DNA from: an uncultured Microbacteriaceae bacterium
Lineage (GTDB): Bacteria; Actinomycetota; Actinomycetes; Actinomycetales; Microbacteriaceae
Direction: 5' to 3'
DNA length: 64,000 nt
NCBI GenBank assembly: GCA_947487835.1
Contig: CANKXX010000005.1
Coordinates: 248,001-312,000, forward strand
Positions 8,935 through 17,774 of this stretch are shown piece by piece. The stretch's first letter is position 1. The number at the start of each line of letters is the position of its first letter. The notes beneath the pieces are model-generated. The model was not told where the DNA came from, did no database searches, and saw only the letters and a program-made list of their open reading frames with translations. A program made the position numbers and the translations under genes.

Positions 8935-9258
8935 TCAGACCGCGCGCTTGCGGAGCTTGCGACGCTCGCGCTCCGAGAGCCCGCCCCAGATGCCGAAGCG
9001 CTCGTCGTTGGCCAGCGCGTACTCGAGGCACTGCGACCGGACCTCGCAGGACTGGCAGATCTTCTTGGCGTCGCGGGTCGAGCCGCCCTTCTCGGGGAAG
9101 AACGCCTCCGGGTCCGTCTGGGCGCAGAGCGAGTCCGCCTGCCAGGCGAGCGGGTTGTCGTCCTCGACGACCGGGCGACGGACGCCGGGGACACCGAGAT
9201 CGACAGGGTCGACGAACCAGTCGTCAGGGACACCCGAGCGGAATTCCGAACCAGCCAT
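8935..9258 (-). CDS. whiB2: WhiB2/WhmD-type iron-sulfur transcriptional regulator
   Basis: A 107-aa WhiB-family protein. Four cysteines (Cys45, Cys68, Cys71, Cys77, with the CxxC...C pattern) can hold a 4Fe-4S cluster. The G-I-W-G-G turn (89-93) and the basic tail RERRKLRKRAV form the DNA-binding part. WhiB2/WhmD proteins are linked to septation and cell division in Mycobacterium and Streptomyces. The neighbours (large GT, DUF5719, zincin-like, manB) support the WhiB2 assignment. GGGGAG lies 8 nt before the ATG. A promoter with a TTACA/TGTAA inverted repeat lies upstream at 9313-9342. Confidence 0.93.
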   Translation of the reverse strand: MAGSEFRSGVPDDWFVDPVDLGVPGVRRPVVEDDNPLAWQADSLCAQTDPEAFFPEKGGSTRDAKKICQSCEVRSQCLEYALANDERFGIWGGLSERERRKLRKRAV

Positions 9259-9312
9259 ACCACGAACTCCCCACGACGCGAGCCAGCGACTTGCCCGCGT
9301 TCCTTCCCATAA

Positions 9313-9342
9313 TTACATCGGTGTAACTACCCCCAAGTCAAG
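9313..9342 (-). promoter_or_regulatory. Putative whiB2 promoter with inverted repeat over the -10
   Basis: On the minus strand, TTGACT (9337-9342) and TGTAAT (9313-9318) are separated by 18 bp. A perfect inverted repeat TTACA-4 nt-TGTAA (9314-9327) covers the -10 region and is a plausible operator. The region is clearly AT-richer than its surroundings. Confidence 0.5.
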
Positions 9343-9480
9343 TCGCACATCGTAAACCTTGAGGTGGTTATCGAGGGTTCATGACAGGCCGGGCGTGTCG
9401 GAATCGCAACACGCTCGAGACCCACTCCGGGGGCACGCCGGGGAATCCCGACGAACGCGGTGTCGCGGATCCCGGGCGCG

Positions 9481-10443
9481 TCAGCCGGCGCTGCGCCGGG
9501 CTTCCCAGGCGCTCCGCACCATGTCGGTGAGGCTGTGCCGCATGCGCCAGTCCAGGTCGCGCGCCGCGAGCTCACCCGACGCGACGATGCGCGCCGGGTC
9601 CCCCGCGCGCCGCGGCCCGACCTCGGGCTCGAAGTCGACGCCGGTCACCTCGGCGACCGCCGTCATGATCTCCCCCACGGACACGCCGGAGCCGCTGCCG
9701 AGGTTGTAGACGGGCTCCACGGGCTCCCGGGCGTCCAGCCTGCGGGCGGCGGCCACGTGCGAGATCGCGAGATCGGCGACGTGGATGTAGTCGCGCACGC
9801 AGGTGCCGTCCGCCGTCGGGTAGTCCGTGCCGTTGATGCGCGGCACCCCTCCGCCGAGCAGGGCCTCGAAGACGAGCGGGAACAGGTTGTGCGGGCTCAC
9901 GTCGTAGAGCCGGCTCGACCCGGAGCCCACGACGTTGAAGTAGCGCAGGCTCGTGTGCCGGAGCCCGGCGGCGACGGCCTGGTCGCGGAGCAGCCACTCG
10001 CCGATCAGCTTCGACTCGCCGTACGGCGACTGCGGGTTCTTGGGGGTGTCCTCGGTCACGAGGTCGGTGTCCGGCGTTCCGTACACGGCGGCGCTCGACG
10101 AGAACACGGCGGCGTCGACGCCCGCGCGCTGCATCTCCTCGAGCAGCAGCACCATGGCGGTCACGTTCTGCTGATAGGTGTGCAGCGGCTTGGTGACCGA
10201 CACGCCCGCGTACTTGAAGCCTGCGATGTGCACGACCCCGGAGATGTCGTACTGCTCGAAGGCGCCCCGCACGACGTCGCGGTCGAGCAGGGTGCCGCGC
10301 ACGAACGGCACGCCCTCGGGCACGAACTCCTCGCGACCGCTGGAGAGGTCGTCGAGGACGACCGCCTCGAGCCCCGCGTCGAGGAACGCCTCGACCACGT
10401 GTGAACCGATGTAGCCGGCGCCGCCGGTGACCAACCAAGCCAT
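9481..10443 (-). CDS. galE: UDP-glucose 4-epimerase
   Basis: A 320-aa extended short-chain dehydrogenase. The NAD-binding loop is GGAGYIG (7-13) and the catalytic Ser/Tyr/Lys set includes Tyr141 and Lys145 in YGESK. It interconverts UDP-glucose and UDP-galactose, giving the substrate for the UDP-galactopyranose mutase at 29097-30254. Length and motifs match GalE; other UDP-hexose 4-epimerase specificities are possible. TAGCCT (10450-10455) followed by 6 nt and the ATG suggests a leaderless promoter that overlaps the stop codon of the small gene upstream. Confidence 0.93.
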   Translation of the reverse strand: MAWLVTGGAGYIGSHVVEAFLDAGLEAVVLDDLSSGREEFVPEGVPFVRGTLLDRDVVRGAFEQYDISGVVHIAGFKYAGVSVTKPLHTYQQNVTAMVLLLEEMQRAGVDAAVFSSSAAVYGTPDTDLVTEDTPKNPQSPYGESKLIGEWLLRDQAVAAGLRHTSLRYFNVVGSGSSRLYDVSPHNLFPLVFEALLGGGVPRINGTDYPTADGTCVRDYIHVADLAISHVAAARRLDAREPVEPVYNLGSGSGVSVGEIMTAVAEVTGVDFEPEVGPRRAGDPARIVASGELAARDLDWRMRHSLTDMVRSAWEARRSAG

Positions 10444-10449
10444 GGAGGA

Positions 10450-10455
10450 AGGCTA
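10450..10455 (-). promoter_or_regulatory. Leaderless -10 element (TAGCCT) of galE
   Basis: TAGCCT, 6 nt, then the galE ATG. The TAG of this element is also the stop codon (10453-10455) of the preceding 50-aa gene. Confidence 0.4.
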
Positions 10456-10605
10456 TCGGAGCAGGGGTCCCCCGTCCTCGGGAAGGAGGAGGCGGCGGTC
10501 CGCCGGAATGGTGCTCGGGTGCCCGTAGCCGTCGTGCAGGATCTGCACGACCGTCAAGACGAGGATCGCCGCGAGCAGCGCCGCGATCGAGAGCAGGATC
10601 ATCAT
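10453..10605 (-). CDS. Small single-span membrane protein, 50 aa
   Basis: Starts MMILLSIAALLAAILVL with one hydrophobic helix (residues 2-22), followed by a short soluble tail ending in LLLPEDGGPLLR. It sits 9 bp upstream of galE on the same strand and is divergent from the GlxA-type regulator. A longer in-frame start at 10689 would run across the regulatory region, so the ATG at 10605 is preferred. No family is recognised. It is a real gene candidate because of its position, its signal-anchor-like helix and its fit to the intergenic layout. Confidence 0.55.
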   Translation of the reverse strand: MMILLSIAALLAAILVLTVVQILHDGYGHPSTIPADRRLLLPEDGGPLLR

Positions 10606-10633
10606 GGCAGGAACGCTATGATCTTGCGGTTGA

Positions 10634-10649
10634 CTGCCACGAGTGGCAG
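10634..10649. promoter_or_regulatory. Perfect inverted repeat CTGCCAC-GA-GTGGCAG (candidate operator)
   Basis: A 7-bp perfect palindrome with a 2-bp centre between the divergent small membrane gene (start 10605) and the GlxA-type regulator (start 10722). TGCCA also recurs at 10673-10677. AdpA, a related AraC/GATase-1 regulator, binds TGGC-containing sites, so autoregulation is plausible. Confidence 0.5.
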
Positions 10650-10721
10650 ACTCGTCACCTATCGGCACATTCCTGCCAGTCCGCACCACCGGCCGGACCG
10701 TCCCCTATGAGAAAGGCAGCC

Positions 10722-11675
10722 ATGCTGCGCAAGGTCGTCTGCCTCACCCTCCCCGGCATGGCACCGTTCGAGTTCGGCGTCCTCTGCGAGGTCTTCGGGA
10801 TCGACCGCAGCGACCAGGGCGGGCCGCAGTTCGACTTCCACATCGTGGCGGCGGAGCCCGGGCCGATCCCCATGAAGCTCGGCTTCGACATCGTCGTGCA
10901 CGAGGGCCTCGAGGCCGCGGACGACGCCGACCTCATCGCGGTGCCCGCCTTCCTGGACCAGGAGGTGCACCCCGAGATCCTCCGGGTCGTGCGGGAGGCC
11001 GAGCAGCGCGGGGCGTGGATCCTCAGCGTGTGCAGCGGCGCATTCGTGCTCGCGGAGGCGGGCGTGCTCAACGGGCGGCGCAGCACGACGCACTGGATGT
11101 ACACGGACCGGCTGGCCGAGGAGTACCCGCTCACCGAGGTGGACCCCGACGTGCTGTTCGTCGAGGACCGGAAGGTCGTCACCGGAGCGGGCACCGCGGC
11201 CGGCATCGACGCCGCCCTGCACATCGTGCGCAAGGAGCTCGGCGCGGCCGCGACCAACGTGATCGCGCGCCGCATGGTCGTTCCGCCGCAGCGGGACGGC
11301 GGCCAGTCGCAGTACATCGAGTTCCCGGTGCCCTCCGTGCGCAGCGACTCGTTCGCCCGCGTCACCGACTGGATGCTCGAGAACCTCGATCAGGACCTCA
11401 CGGTCGATCAGCTCGCCCGCAAGGCGCTCATGTCCTCCCGCACCTTCGCCCGGCGGTTCCGCGCGGACATGGGCACGACGCCCGCCGCCTGGCTGAACCG
11501 CCAGCGCATCATCCGCGCCCAGCAGCTGCTCGAGCAGGGCGACGAGGGCCTGGAGACGGTGGCGGCGAAGGCCGGCTTCGGCACGGCCGCCGTGATGCGG
11601 CACCACTTCCTCAAGGTGCTGCAGACGACGCCGGCGACCTACCGGCGCACCTTCGGCGCACGAGACGCCGGCTGA
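10722..11675 (+). CDS. GlxA-type transcriptional regulator (DJ-1/PfpI domain plus AraC HTH)
   Basis: A 317-aa cytoplasmic regulator. Residues 1 to about 180 form a class I glutamine amidotransferase-like (DJ-1/PfpI) domain with the nucleophile-elbow cysteine Cys104 in ILSVCSGAF; in this family the domain usually senses a ligand and is not a protease. About residues 220-317 form two AraC/XylS helix-turn-helix motifs. I choose ATG 10722 because GAGAAAGG lies 5 nt upstream; ATG 10707 would add five residues. It is divergent from a small membrane gene and galE, with an inverted repeat between them. A target cannot be read from the sequence. Confidence 0.88.
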   Translation: MLRKVVCLTLPGMAPFEFGVLCEVFGIDRSDQGGPQFDFHIVAAEPGPIPMKLGFDIVVHEGLEAADDADLIAVPAFLDQEVHPEILRVVREAEQRGAWILSVCSGAFVLAEAGVLNGRRSTTHWMYTDRLAEEYPLTEVDPDVLFVEDRKVVTGAGTAAGIDAALHIVRKELGAAATNVIARRMVVPPQRDGGQSQYIEFPVPSVRSDSFARVTDWMLENLDQDLTVDQLARKALMSSRTFARRFRADMGTTPAAWLNRQRIIRAQQLLEQGDEGLETVAAKAGFGTAAVMRHHFLKVLQTTPATYRRTFGARDAG

Positions 11676-11775
11676 GCCACCCACGCCCCCGCGGGCTGCG
11701 ACGGCCGGGATCCGCAAGCTGAACCGACGGGCGGAACCGCCTGCCTGAACCGACGGGCCTCCGGCGGCCCGCACG

Positions 11776-11817
11776 CGAACGGGGCGGCCGGCACTCCCGT
11801 GCCGGCCGCCCCGTTCG
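11776..11817. terminator. Strong bidirectional hairpin between convergent genes
   Basis: A perfect 19-bp stem (11776-11794 pairs with 11799-11817) closed by the loop TCCC. It sits between the GlxA-type gene (+) and the secreted repeat protein gene (-) and should stop transcription from both sides. No long T-run follows, as is usual in high-GC Actinobacteria. Confidence 0.85.
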
Positions 11818-11858
11818 GCGATTCCGCGGGGCGCGTCCGCCCCGAACGCGTTCGCGCC

Positions 11859-14195
11859 CTAGAACTCCGATCCGGCCGGGATCACGGCGAGGCCGTCCCG
11901 CGACATCGTGAGGATCGTCGGGGCCGAGCCGCCGTTGCGGGAGACGAGCGCGGACCAGGAGCTCGCAGGGCGGCGCTTGCCGTTCTCGATCGAGTACACC
12001 GTGGACTGCCCCTCGGCCTTGACGAAGAGCCGGGACAGCGGCGCCGTCGACGAGACCTTCAGGCCGGCGCAGGTGTCGGCACGGAGGCTCGTGACGCGGA
12101 GCCCGGGGTCGGCGCTCGACGTGAGCCGGTACAGCGTTCCACTCGCGCCGAAGTAGCTCGGCCCTCCCTCGCAGCGCCAGATGCTCGACACGCTCTCCGA
12201 CGCGGACTCGTAGTTCGCGAGCGCCGCCGGCTCGACCGTCGAGTAGCCCCGGACGCCGAACTCGGCCGGCCGCGCGAACGTGTCCACGGGAACCTTCCGG
12301 TCACCGCCGTCGATGAGGTACACCCGCGCGTCGTCGGTCGCGCGCACCAGCGTTCCCGGCGCGATCACGGCCGCGCCGCTCGGGATGGCGGCGAGCGTCT
12401 CGGCGGAGACCGTGGCGATCGTCGCGGGCCTGCCGCCGTTCAGCCAGAGCAGCGCGGCGTACGAGTCGAGACGGCGCAGCTGCCCGTCGCGGAGCGCGAA
12501 CACCGTCGACGAGTCGGCCGCCTTGAGGAACACGGTGCCGGCGATGGTCTGCCCCACCGGGATGCGGGAGCAGGTGGAGGCGGACAGCGGCGACACCCGC
12601 AGGGTGTACGCGGAGGCGTCCGCCACGGGCAGGCGCCGGCCGCCGGCCGCGACGTTCGTGCGGTCGTCGCAGCGGATGCCGATGCTCAGGGCCTCGCTCG
12701 CCGTCGGGTAGGCGTCGACCACGTCCGTCGACTCGACCGTGTAGCCGGAGATGCCCAACTCGCGGGCCGTGGCGAAGCTGTTCACGGGGACTTTCCGATC
12801 CCAGCCGTCGACGAGGTACACCTGCGGCCGCGACGCGGACTTGACCAGCGTGGCGGGCGTCATCAGCGGGCGACTCGTGCGGAACCGGTCCGCGACGGAC
12901 GAGCGCATGACGGCCATGTACGACGGCCAGGCGCCGGCGTGCGCCACGAGGGCGGAGGCCGTGGTGAACGCGGCCTTCGTGCCGTCGGTGCGGACGGTGT
13001 AGACGTCCGGAGCGCCCGGCAGGCGGAAGTATCGCGTCACCTCGCCGCTCCGCGGGAACTTCGCGAGCTGCCCCGCGGTGAGGTTCATGGCCCTGTCGCA
13101 GCTGAAGCCGTAGAACCCGACGAGGTCGCACGAGGCGAAGCGGTGCCGCGTGCCCTCCTGCACGAGCGAGATCTCGCCGGACGCGGGGTCGCGGACGAGC
13201 TCGGACGCGTCCGGTCCCACCCTGAACCCGGAGAGGTAGTCGGAGCTCACGATGCGATGGCTGCCGAGCTTCGAGAGGGCGGAGAGGACGTCGCCGTTCG
13301 GCACGTGGTATCGGTACGAGCCGGAGATCAGCCAGATACGCTCGTCCGACGCGGTGCGCACGAAATCGCCGCTGCCGCCGCCCTGGGTGCTGCCGAACCA
13401 GTCGGTGAAGAGGCGCCAGAAGTTCCGGTTGCCGTACGCGGAGCAGCGGTCGCCGACGCCGTACATGTTGCCGAGGGCGGCGCTGTTCGGCTGGTACGGC
13501 GTGTAGATGTAGAGGCCCGCCGTCGCCTGGTTCTCGATGTAGACGGGCGATGAGCCGCACGAGGAGTCGGGGTTGTAGAGGATCGTGTTGGTGCGGCCGG
13601 CCTGGTAGCGCCACTGCGACGCCGTGGCCTGATACACGCGGTACTGCCGGGCGGCGCTGTAGACCTGGTTGAAGAATCCGTAGTACTGCGCGTCGCAGGG
13701 CGCGGTGTCGGGACAGGCGAATCCGGTGGCGCTGCGGTACTGGCGGGCGGCGGGCGAGGCGTCCGTGACGAGCCCCTGCTCCTTCTCGAGCAGCACGAGC
13801 AGCACCTGCGGGTTGATGCCGCACGCGCGGCCCACGGCGTGCAGGATGGCCGCCGCGCTCAGCGTCTGGCCCGGAATGCCGGCGCAGCGGGCGTCACCGG
13901 AGCGCGAGGAGAACGACTCGCGGTAGGACTTGAGGCAGGTGTAGCCGGCGTCGCAGGACGGCCGCCGCGTGTTGAGGAACGACTGGATCTGGTCGGCGGA
14001 CATGCTGCCCGAGTCGTAGAAGACGGCGTCCGAGATGATGTTGCCCGGCCGGAAGTCGGCCCCGTTCGCCGCCTGCGCGCTCTGCTGCGCGGGAGCGGCC
14101 ACGAGCAGCGCCCCGGCCAGCGCGAGGACCGCGGCCGTCGCCGTCATGGCCTTCGCGCCTCTCCCCAGAATTGAGCGCAGTGATTTCCCCAGCAT
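11859..14195 (-). CDS. Secreted multi-repeat surface protein with lysozyme-like N-terminal region
   Basis: A 778-aa exported protein. The signal peptide runs to about residue 43 (AQAANG). An N-terminal domain contains the helical motif LLVLLEKEQGLVTD and many cysteines. After a Gly/Ser linker (STQGGGSG) several related units follow, each with a strand pair of the kind VYLVDGWDRKVPVNSF or VYLIDGGDRKVPVDTF and then a short Gly-Tyr/Ser-Thr segment; I see four or five units. Such proteins are often annotated as hemagglutinin-like or cell-wall-associated in Microbacteriaceae, without proven function. The start at 14195 has GAGGGG 8 nt upstream; the in-frame ATG at 14240 has no ribosome site. Glycan binding or remodelling is only an inference. 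Confidence 0.75.
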   Translation of the reverse strand: MLGKSLRSILGRGAKAMTATAAVLALAGALLVAAPAQQSAQAANGADFRPGNIISDAVFYDSGSMSADQIQSFLNTRRPSCDAGYTCLKSYRESFSSRSGDARCAGIPGQTLSAAAILHAVGRACGINPQVLLVLLEKEQGLVTDASPAARQYRSATGFACPDTAPCDAQYYGFFNQVYSAARQYRVYQATASQWRYQAGRTNTILYNPDSSCGSSPVYIENQATAGLYIYTPYQPNSAALGNMYGVGDRCSAYGNRNFWRLFTDWFGSTQGGGSGDFVRTASDERIWLISGSYRYHVPNGDVLSALSKLGSHRIVSSDYLSGFRVGPDASELVRDPASGEISLVQEGTRHRFASCDLVGFYGFSCDRAMNLTAGQLAKFPRSGEVTRYFRLPGAPDVYTVRTDGTKAAFTTASALVAHAGAWPSYMAVMRSSVADRFRTSRPLMTPATLVKSASRPQVYLVDGWDRKVPVNSFATARELGISGYTVESTDVVDAYPTASEALSIGIRCDDRTNVAAGGRRLPVADASAYTLRVSPLSASTCSRIPVGQTIAGTVFLKAADSSTVFALRDGQLRRLDSYAALLWLNGGRPATIATVSAETLAAIPSGAAVIAPGTLVRATDDARVYLIDGGDRKVPVDTFARPAEFGVRGYSTVEPAALANYESASESVSSIWRCEGGPSYFGASGTLYRLTSSADPGLRVTSLRADTCAGLKVSSTAPLSRLFVKAEGQSTVYSIENGKRRPASSWSALVSRNGGSAPTILTMSRDGLAVIPAGSEF

Positions 14196-14309
14196 GTGTC
14201 CGCCCCTCACGAAACGCGCCGCTTCGTCGACGGCGCTCATCGGGTGGGCGACCCCCGCCGCACCCTCGGAACACCCTAGATGAGTCTCGTGAACGGGTCG
14301 ATACCGGGG

Positions 14310-16271
14310 TCAGCCCCCGATCGGGGGCTTGAGTGCCCAGAGGGTCACCACTTCGTCGTCCCCGTCGGCCGCCTCGTAGCCCACCTCTGCGAGGGGAGCA
14401 AGCAGGTCGGCGTAGCGGGCCGGCCAGTCCGCCGGGCACGCGGAATCGGTGAGCACATAGCCCCCGTCCGCCTCCGCCAGAGCCTCGGAATCGAGGCTGC
14501 CCGCGATCCTTGACTCCATGTAGCGGGCGAGCGGCTCGTAGGCCGTGGGCCACGCCATGCCGATGTGGTAGTGCGCGAGCGGGGTGCCCGTGATGATCTT
14601 CAGCTCCTGCGCGTCGACGCACGGGTCCATGCCGAGGAGGCGGTCGTTCTCGGGCCGCTCGCCGACGGCCTGGACGAGCGCATCGTCGCGCGGGCTGTCG
14701 AACGCGATGACCTGGTGGTAGGCGGAGTCGCCGAAGAAGCGGACCCAGTCGACCGTGGATCCCAGCGCGACCGCGCCGGCGACGACGGCGGCGACCACGA
14801 GGGGGACGGACCGCCGTCGCGGCACGCTAGCGGTCCCGGGCGCATCCGGCGCCTCGTCCGCCGCCGCCACGTCCGCCGCACCGTGGATCGCACCCGCCGA
14901 CTCGCCGACCCGTGCACGCGCGCGCACCCGCAGCACGACGGCCGCGACGGGGAGGATCGTGACGGCCACGAAGAAGAAGAGGTTGATCCAGAGCCGGTAC
15001 GGCTCCGCGTTCGCCCCCCACAGGTCGTTCGAGGCGAGCACGAGCCAGGCGGCCGCCATGCCGAGGACGTAGGCGATCGCGGGGACCATGCGGGCGCGGG
15101 CGGCCGCCCAGAGGAGCACCGCGAGCGGCAGAAGAAGGGGAAGGGCGCTCGTCCAGCCGACGAGGGGCAGGACCCCGAGGTCGCGGTTCGACGCGGTGCG
15201 GTAGCTGAGGAAGGGGTCGCCCGTGGCCACGCCGACGACGGTGAGGACGACCTGCGGCGAGGCGCCGAGCACGGCGAGCGCGACGTGACCGAGCACCCGG
15301 CCCCGGGTCGCGAACACCACGGCGATCAGCCCGGGCACCGCGGGCAGCATGCCGAACACGAGTGTCGGCAGCTGACCGCTGCTCGACGAGATCACCGGCC
15401 CCAGCAGGAACGTGACCGGCACGAGGACCGCGGTGGCCACCGCGAGCAGCACCGATCGCCGGCGCAGGATCGCCCACACGGCGAGCACGTACACGACCGC
15501 GTAGACCGCCGCGATGAACGAGTAGGTCTGCACGTTGGCCAGGACGCCGATGAGCAGCGAGGCGCCGGCCGTCACGAGCACCCGGGTGCGCGGTCCCGTC
15601 GGCCGGAACCAGACGGTGACGAGGCCGAGCAGGGCGATCCCGGCCAGGCAGAGCGACACCGACTCCCCGTTGAGGGTGAACAGCACCGCGAACGGTCCCC
15701 ACAGCACGGCGTGCGACTCCATGGGGGTGAACCAGCCCTCGCCGCGCAGCCAGGAGTAGGTGCCGAGCACGAACGGCAGCGGCGCGAGGAGCGCGCTCCA
15801 CCAGCGCCGGGACACCGCGATCAGCACCGCGCCGAGCAGGGCGACGAGCACGAGCTGGACGACGACCCCGACGATCTGCCAGGCGGCGACGGGGTGCAGG
15901 CCGAACGCGCGGGCGATCAGGCCGAGCACCGTGTAGTAGAGGTGCGGGTACTGGTTGACGCCCGTCTCCGTGAAGGGCTCGACGTTGGCGAGCTCGCCCT
16001 GCGACGCGTTCGTGACCATGCTCATGTAGGCGAGCTGGTCGAGCGGGAAGTAGTCGCGGAACCGGTCGACGGACCAGCCCGGCTGCGACACGAGCATCGA
16101 CACCTGCGCGCCGAAGTGGGCCGCCATGGCGGCGAGGACGGCGAGCACGCCGAGCGCCCTCGCGGCCCGCGACCGCGGACTCGCGCCGGGCGCCCCCGCC
16201 GGGCGCGGCCTCACGACCCGCGACCCGGCCGAGGGCGGGCTCGCGACGGAGGGCGGGCTCGGCTCGGTCAT
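14310..16271 (-). CDS. Polytopic membrane protein, GT-C glycosyltransferase-like
   Basis: A 653-aa protein with a basic, Pro-rich cytoplasmic N-terminus, about 11-13 hydrophobic helices between residues 40 and 500, and a C-terminal extracytoplasmic region of about 150 aa. The early loop after the first helix contains RFRDYFPLDQLAYMS, where the acidic residues could be a GT-C type active-site loop. The ATG overlaps the manA stop (ATGA), so it is co-translated with the mannose isomerase, suggesting use of a mannose-derived polyprenyl-phosphate donor. The family is not identified precisely; the substrate is unknown. Confidence 0.7.
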   Translation of the reverse strand: MTEPSPPSVASPPSAGSRVVRPRPAGAPGASPRSRAARALGVLAVLAAMAAHFGAQVSMLVSQPGWSVDRFRDYFPLDQLAYMSMVTNASQGELANVEPFTETGVNQYPHLYYTVLGLIARAFGLHPVAAWQIVGVVVQLVLVALLGAVLIAVSRRWWSALLAPLPFVLGTYSWLRGEGWFTPMESHAVLWGPFAVLFTLNGESVSLCLAGIALLGLVTVWFRPTGPRTRVLVTAGASLLIGVLANVQTYSFIAAVYAVVYVLAVWAILRRRSVLLAVATAVLVPVTFLLGPVISSSSGQLPTLVFGMLPAVPGLIAVVFATRGRVLGHVALAVLGASPQVVLTVVGVATGDPFLSYRTASNRDLGVLPLVGWTSALPLLLPLAVLLWAAARARMVPAIAYVLGMAAAWLVLASNDLWGANAEPYRLWINLFFFVAVTILPVAAVVLRVRARARVGESAGAIHGAADVAAADEAPDAPGTASVPRRRSVPLVVAAVVAGAVALGSTVDWVRFFGDSAYHQVIAFDSPRDDALVQAVGERPENDRLLGMDPCVDAQELKIITGTPLAHYHIGMAWPTAYEPLARYMESRIAGSLDSEALAEADGGYVLTDSACPADWPARYADLLAPLAEVGYEAADGDDEVVTLWALKPPIGG

Positions 16272-17545
16272 CCGGTAATGGTACGGGCGGGCGCGTCGCC
16301 GACCGTCGCGAGGAACAGCTCGCCCCGGCCCGAGAAGCTGAGACGTCCCTCGTCCGGCGTCACGTACACCGACTGTCCGCGCTCGATCGACGTCTGGGAG
16401 ACCGCCCCCGTCACCGCGATCTCACCCGCCGTGCAGATGGCGATGGCCGGCCCGTCCAACGGGACGGCCGCGGTCCCGGTGGCGTCGTCGAGGGCGACCC
16501 GCACCAGCAGGAAGTCCGGGACGTCGGGGCGGAACACCTCCACCCCGGGGGCCGGCGTCTCCGGCGCGAGGTAGGGAACCGGCAGCGGGGTGAACTCGAG
16601 CACCTCGAGCAGTTCGGCGACGTCCACGTGCTTCGGCGTGAGCCCGCCGCGCAGCACGTTGTCCGACGCCGCCATCAGCTCCACGCCGAGCCCCTCGAGG
16701 TAGGCGTGGATGTTGCCCGCGGGCAGGTAGAGCGCCTCGCCCCGGCGCAGGGTCACGAAGTTGAGCAGCAGCGACGTGACGATGCCGGGGTCGCCCGGGT
16801 AGGCCTCGGCCAGCAGCGCCACGACGCCGAGCTCGCGCTCGAACCGGCCGTCGGCGGCGACGTCTCGCGCGGCCCCGATGACCCGCTCGACGAGCGCGGC
16901 GACGTCGTCCCCGCCCGCGGAGAGCCACTCGAACACCTCGCGCAGGCCGTCCCCGTCCGCACCCTCCCCCGCGGCGAGCGCGCCGAGGACGCGGTCGAAG
17001 AGGTCGCGTCGGGCGCCGTCCGTGGCCTCGTCGCGCTCGGCGAGCGCGGCGATCACGGCGCGCACCTCCTCGACGTCACGGAACCCGCACAGGGCGTCGA
17101 ACCGGTCGCTGAGGGCGTAGATGAGCTCCGGCTTGTGCAGCGCGTCCCTGTAGTTGCGGTGCGGGGCGTCGGCCGGCACGCCCGCCTCGTCCTCCCGGGC
17201 GAACCCGCGGCGGGCGCGCTCGATCGTTGGGTGGGCCTGCAGGGAGAGCGGCGAGGCCGCGGCGAGGACCTTCAGCAGGAACGGGAGGTAGGGCGCGTCG
17301 CCCTCGCGGAACCCGGCATGGAGCGCCCCGAGCGCCGTCGCCGGCTCGGCGGCGATCCAGTCGGCGAGGGTCTCCGCGCCCCCCACCGTGGCGGGGTCCA
17401 GGATGCGGCTCGGGCTCCCGGCGTGCGCCCCCAGCCAGAGCTCCGCCTCGGGTCCGCCGCTCGGCTCCGTGCCGAGGAGGTCGGCGATGGCGCTGCTCGA
17501 GCCCCACGCGTAGTCGCGGGGATTGTTGGTGATGCCTACAAACAA
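16268..17545 (-). CDS. manA: Mannose-6-phosphate isomerase, class I
   Basis: A 425-aa zinc-dependent cupin enzyme that converts fructose-6-P to mannose-6-P. Metal-site motifs are LQAHP, HKPELIYAL and GNIHAYLEG, in the expected order. The start is TTG at 17545, giving MFVGITNNPRDYAWGS, the normal N-terminus of the family. The stop overlaps the next gene by 4 bp. It supplies mannose-6-P to the ManB-like mutase (1955-3379). The upstream region holds a 10-bp palindrome and a small hairpin (17564-17597). Confidence 0.93.
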   Translation of the reverse strand: MFVGITNNPRDYAWGSSSAIADLLGTEPSGGPEAELWLGAHAGSPSRILDPATVGGAETLADWIAAEPATALGALHAGFREGDAPYLPFLLKVLAAASPLSLQAHPTIERARRGFAREDEAGVPADAPHRNYRDALHKPELIYALSDRFDALCGFRDVEEVRAVIAALAERDEATDGARRDLFDRVLGALAAGEGADGDGLREVFEWLSAGGDDVAALVERVIGAARDVAADGRFERELGVVALLAEAYPGDPGIVTSLLLNFVTLRRGEALYLPAGNIHAYLEGLGVELMAASDNVLRGGLTPKHVDVAELLEVLEFTPLPVPYLAPETPAPGVEVFRPDVPDFLLVRVALDDATGTAAVPLDGPAIAICTAGEIAVTGAVSQTSIERGQSVYVTPDEGRLSFSGRGELFLATVGDAPARTITG

Positions 17546-17563
17546 GTCTCTGTGTCCCTAGCC

Positions 17564-17597
17564 GGTAGCTACCAAAACGACGCCGGAATCAGGCGTC
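17564..17597. promoter_or_regulatory. Palindrome and small hairpin upstream of manA
   Basis: GGTAGCTACC (17564-17573) is a perfect 10-bp palindrome. Next to it GACGCC and GGCGTC (17579-17584, 17592-17597) form a 6-bp stem with a 7-nt loop; read on the minus strand the stem is followed by GTTTT. It could be an operator or an attenuator for manA. Confidence 0.3.
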
Positions 17598-17774
17598 TTG
17601 GCCGCAATCTACAAATTCTCTTCGGCGCGGAAACGCGTCGACCTGATCAAAGTACCAAGCGCGTTGGCCGCGCCGGGGACCGGACCTAGCCTGGTCGCGA
17701 CCGTGTCCTTCGGCGTCGACGTCGACGCCCGAGCGCCCCGGCACCGCACGTCCCCGACGCAATGGAGCACCCGC

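Noticed and set aside
14565-16574. Long + strand frame opposite the GT-C-like gene
   Set aside because: Highly charged, low-complexity translation; the opposite strand shows clear membrane helices and a coupled start.
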